This document shows, piece by piece, positions 61,769 to 64,000 of a DNA stretch of 64,000 bases. Below the pieces are notes generated by a model, which saw nothing but the letters and a program-made list of their open reading frames with translations, was not told where the DNA came from and ran no database searches. Both the position numbers and the translations under genes were made by a program. Position 1 is the stretch's first letter; the number at the start of each line of letters is the position of its first letter. The stretch lies in contig NW_005200250.1 of assembly GCF_000372725.1 (NCBI RefSeq), forward strand, positions 897,721 through 961,720. Reading direction: 5' to 3'. The DNA comes from Emiliania huxleyi CCMP1516. Its lineage: Eukaryota > Haptophyta > Isochrysidales > Noelaerhabdaceae.

Positions 61769-61831
61769 TTGTCGGAGTTTGACGCTGCCGCCGCGACTCC
61801 CGCCGCGAGGTCTCGCGGCCCGGGTGTTAAT

Positions 61832-63140
61832 ATGGGGCACCTGCTCGCCCTCTGGGCGTTCGCCACGGACCAGCCCGCGACCTTTGGGCGGCTCGCCAGC
61901 GCGTACGGCGTCTACTCGGCCGTCGTGCTCGCAGAGCCGCCAGGTGGAGGCGAGCGCGGCCTCTTCTGCACACGTGCTGTGGCGGCGGGCGAACCGCTGC
62001 TGGCGGTCCCGTGGCAGCTGTGCCTGGTCGACGAGGACGAGCCCGGCGACGATTCGCTGGAGAGCGTGTGGGAGCAGCAGTCCGACGCGGCCGCGCGTCC
62101 GGCGCGGGATGTGCGTCTCGCCGCTCAATTGCTGGCGCAGCTCGCCGGCGACGGCGGCGACGGCGGCGGAGACGCCGCGGAGCTGTCGCGCTTCTGGCGC
62201 GAGTGGAGCGCGATGCTCCCGCCGGCCGCTGCCTGCGCTCACCCGATGACTCTTCCCGACGCGCTGCTCGAGGAGCTGCAGCACGCGCCTCTCGCGGAGG
62301 CGGGCCGCCGGCAGCGCCGCCGTCTGCTGCGGCTGCTCGCCTCTGCGCCCGCCTCGAGCGACGGCCAGCGCGCCTGGGCGACGGCCATGTGTTCGAGCCG
62401 CCCGTTCCGGCTTCCGGCGCGGGCCGAGGGGCGAGGCGGCCGGACAGCCTTTGTGCCCTTTCTTGACATGGCCAACCACGCCGCTTCGCCGAACTGCGAG
62501 GTGCAGGGCGCGGGCGGCGCGCCGGGCGCCTTCGAGGCGGTGGCGCTGGTGGCGACGCGCAGCCTCGACGCGGGCGAGGAGGCGAGATATCGCCTGGAGC
62601 GGCGGCGCCGCCACGCCCGGAGGCGGAGCCTCCCCCTGAGCCGTCTCGGAGCTGCTCCTGCAGGCACTCATCTCGTACGGTGGCACCGCCACGCACGCCG
62701 CCCTCTTCTCCGGCTTCGGCTTTGCGCCCGCCGAGAGCCGCTCCGACCGGCTCGAGCCGTTGCCCGCCGGATTGGCGCCGCTCTCGGGCGCCGCGCTCAA
62801 GCGCACCCTGGCGGCGCGCCCACCGGAGGCGTCGCCGGCGCTGCTCGAGGCGGCGCTGCTCTCGCTGCCGCTCCGCCGCGGCCCCTCCGCCGGCGAGCCG
62901 AGCGAGCACGCCGCGGCGAGTGCGCTCCTCGCTTGGCTCGCGGACACGTCGAGCGACTTTGCGACGAGCGAGGCGCAGGACGAGGCGACGCTCGTCGGCA
63001 TGGAGGGCGAGCCGGCCCACGACCCCAGGTTCGCCGCCGTCGTCCGGTATCGGCTGTCGAGGAAGCGGCTTTGCCGGCTCGTCGCCGAGGTGCTCGAGGC
63101 GCACAGGCGCGAGCACCTCCCCGCCGCGCAAAGACCGTGA
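61832..63140 (+). CDS. SET-domain protein methyltransferase (SETD3/Rubisco-LSMT class), two exons
   Basis: Exons 61832-62581 and 62664-63140 join across an 82-nt GC-AG intron to 408 residues; an in-frame upstream ATG at 61769 would add 21. SET features: GGGERGLFCTRAVAAGEPLL near the N-terminus, then WATAMCSSRPFRLP, FVPFLDMANHAASPNCEV (the DxxNH cofactor/pseudoknot motif) and, across the splice, LDAGEE|ALISYGG (the SYG of the SET C-terminal motif). The C-terminal helical part matches a substrate-binding (RSB-like) domain in position only. The class methylates lysine or histidine in Rubisco, actin and other proteins; the target here is unknown. Confidence 0.83.
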
Positions 63141-64000
63141 CTCTGGTGCTACTTCAGCACACCCGACGGTGGACTTTGCATACAAAAAAAGATATGTCAG
63201 ACCCAGAGCCGGCACAGCCGCGCGCGCCGAATAAAAAACAAACTAACAAAGCCGTAAACAGGCGGAGCTGCCTGTCCCGGAGGAGGGCGACAGCGGCGAC
63301 GCGGCAGCCAAGGGCGGCAGCGGCGGTGATGGCGGCGAGGAGGCGCGGGGCCTGGCGAGCATTGCGTGTATGCGATGATCGGCGAGTTGGTGCTTCATGT
63401 TTGATGGGTCACTGACAGGCGAGGCCAGCAGTTCGTTTGATGCTGAGGTGTCGAGAGGATGAGTTGTGGGTGGGTCTCTGACAGGCGCGCTTCTTGGCCA
63501 ACACCGCGTACTGCTACCGGCTGTGCGAGGGGTTCGTCGCGGAGACGCTTCAGGCGCTAGAGAGGGAGAGGAGAGAGGCGAGGAGGAGTCGCTATGGTAG
63601 AGGAGAGAGGGGAGGAGGAGTCGCTACGGTAGAGGAGAGAGGCTCGTGCAATCTCGTGCAATCTCACATGCAATCTCGTGCAATCTCGTGCAATCTCTGC
63701 CCGGGATGTGGAGCTCACCTCCCGAGCGCAGTTCCGGCGCTGCTGACCCAAGGCCAAGGGCGGCACGATCTCGGGGCCTTCCCTTTGACCCTCAGGAGCT
63801 CCCCTCCAGGCTCTGCTGGCCAAGGCCAAGGGCGGCAAGGCGATCGCCAATGCCGCTCCTTCTGCGCGCGCGTGTAAATGACTGATTCTGGGGACCGCGA
63901 CTCAATAACTTGCAGAGTGGCAGCCGGTCCTGCCGACGATTCTTCTCCAGTCGGCGATCGGTCATTGCTCATTGCCAATGATTTCAGGCGACCGTTGATG
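63141..64000 (+). other. Possible exons of an unidentified gene
   Basis: After CAG acceptors, protein-like stretches appear: AELPVPEEGDSGDAAAKGG (about 63260), ARFLANTAYCYRLCEGFVAE with TLQALERERR (about 63488-63580) and ALLAKAKGGKAIANA (about 63812). Between them lie GAGAGGAGGAGTCGCTA and CTCGTGCAAT tandem units resembling the intron arrays of this genome. They may be additional 3' exons of the SET gene or another gene cut by the window edge; I cannot join them. Confidence 0.35.

Overview
The window is nuclear DNA of a GC-rich eukaryote, most likely a photosynthetic protist; a haptophyte fits best, and a pelagophyte or dinoflagellate-like alga is possible. Support: intron-bearing genes with strict AG|G acceptors, a GDT1/PAM71-type protein with a bipartite plastid leader, a homoserine dehydrogenase with a hydrophobic leader, a myo-inositol/sugar porter, a pherophorin-like SPPP protein, large ankyrin, RCC1 and LRR families, and many dispersed repeats. 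No bacterial operon structure is present. The organism is inferred, not proven.

Layout: 0.5-2.5 kb ankyrin-RING protein (-), divergent from a seven-exon thiolase-like gene (+, 2.7-4.4 kb); 4.9-7.5 kb secreted tyrosinase-domain protein (-); 8.1-11.2 kb repeat district with a MITE, an inverted repeat pair and a copied thiolase 3' end; 11.7-13.7 kb second ankyrin protein (-); 13.9-15.5 kb dispersed repeat carrying a hAT-like element; 15.6-18.5 kb ten-exon inositol/sugar porter (+); 20.3-22.2 kb acylated LRR protein (+) with a broken LRR fragment behind it; 23.1-24.6 kb F-box/RCC1 protein (-) with an in-frame TAG; 24.8-25.5 kb second hAT-like copy; 25.8-31.5 kb metallophosphatase with EF-hands running on into an AAGAB/p34-like domain (+); 33.0-35.3 kb Ala-rich coiled coil (-); 35.8-41.0 kb two adenosine deaminase paralogues head to head; 41.5-44.0 kb homoserine dehydrogenase (-); 46.7-47.8 kb TauE/SafE permease (-); 48.0-49.9 kb SPPP-rich extracellular protein (-); 50.1-52.3 kb exostosin-like glycosyltransferase (+); 52.6-53.8 kb plastid GDT1-like transporter (+); 54.3-56.1 kb methionine aminopeptidase (-); 56.2-59.2 kb repeats including a long GA microsatellite; 59.2-61.1 kb acylated ankyrin protein (+); 61.8-63.1 kb SET-domain methyltransferase (+). 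Genes are independent; no pathway cluster is apparent.

The most unusual signal is in the introns. I hand-modelled 54 introns using reading frame and conserved family motifs. About 32 are GC-AG, 20 GT-AG and 2 GA-AG, and in about 44 of 54 the first two intron bases equal the first two bases of the following exon. In the clearest cases the match extends for 15-30 nt, so the intron opens with a copy of the next exon's start and the intron body is a short tandem array. Many introns are 64-77 nt. Two introns contain tandem copies of a whole unit, each with its own acceptor. This looks like continuing intron gain by duplication at AG|GN sites, or introner insertion with unusually long target duplications.
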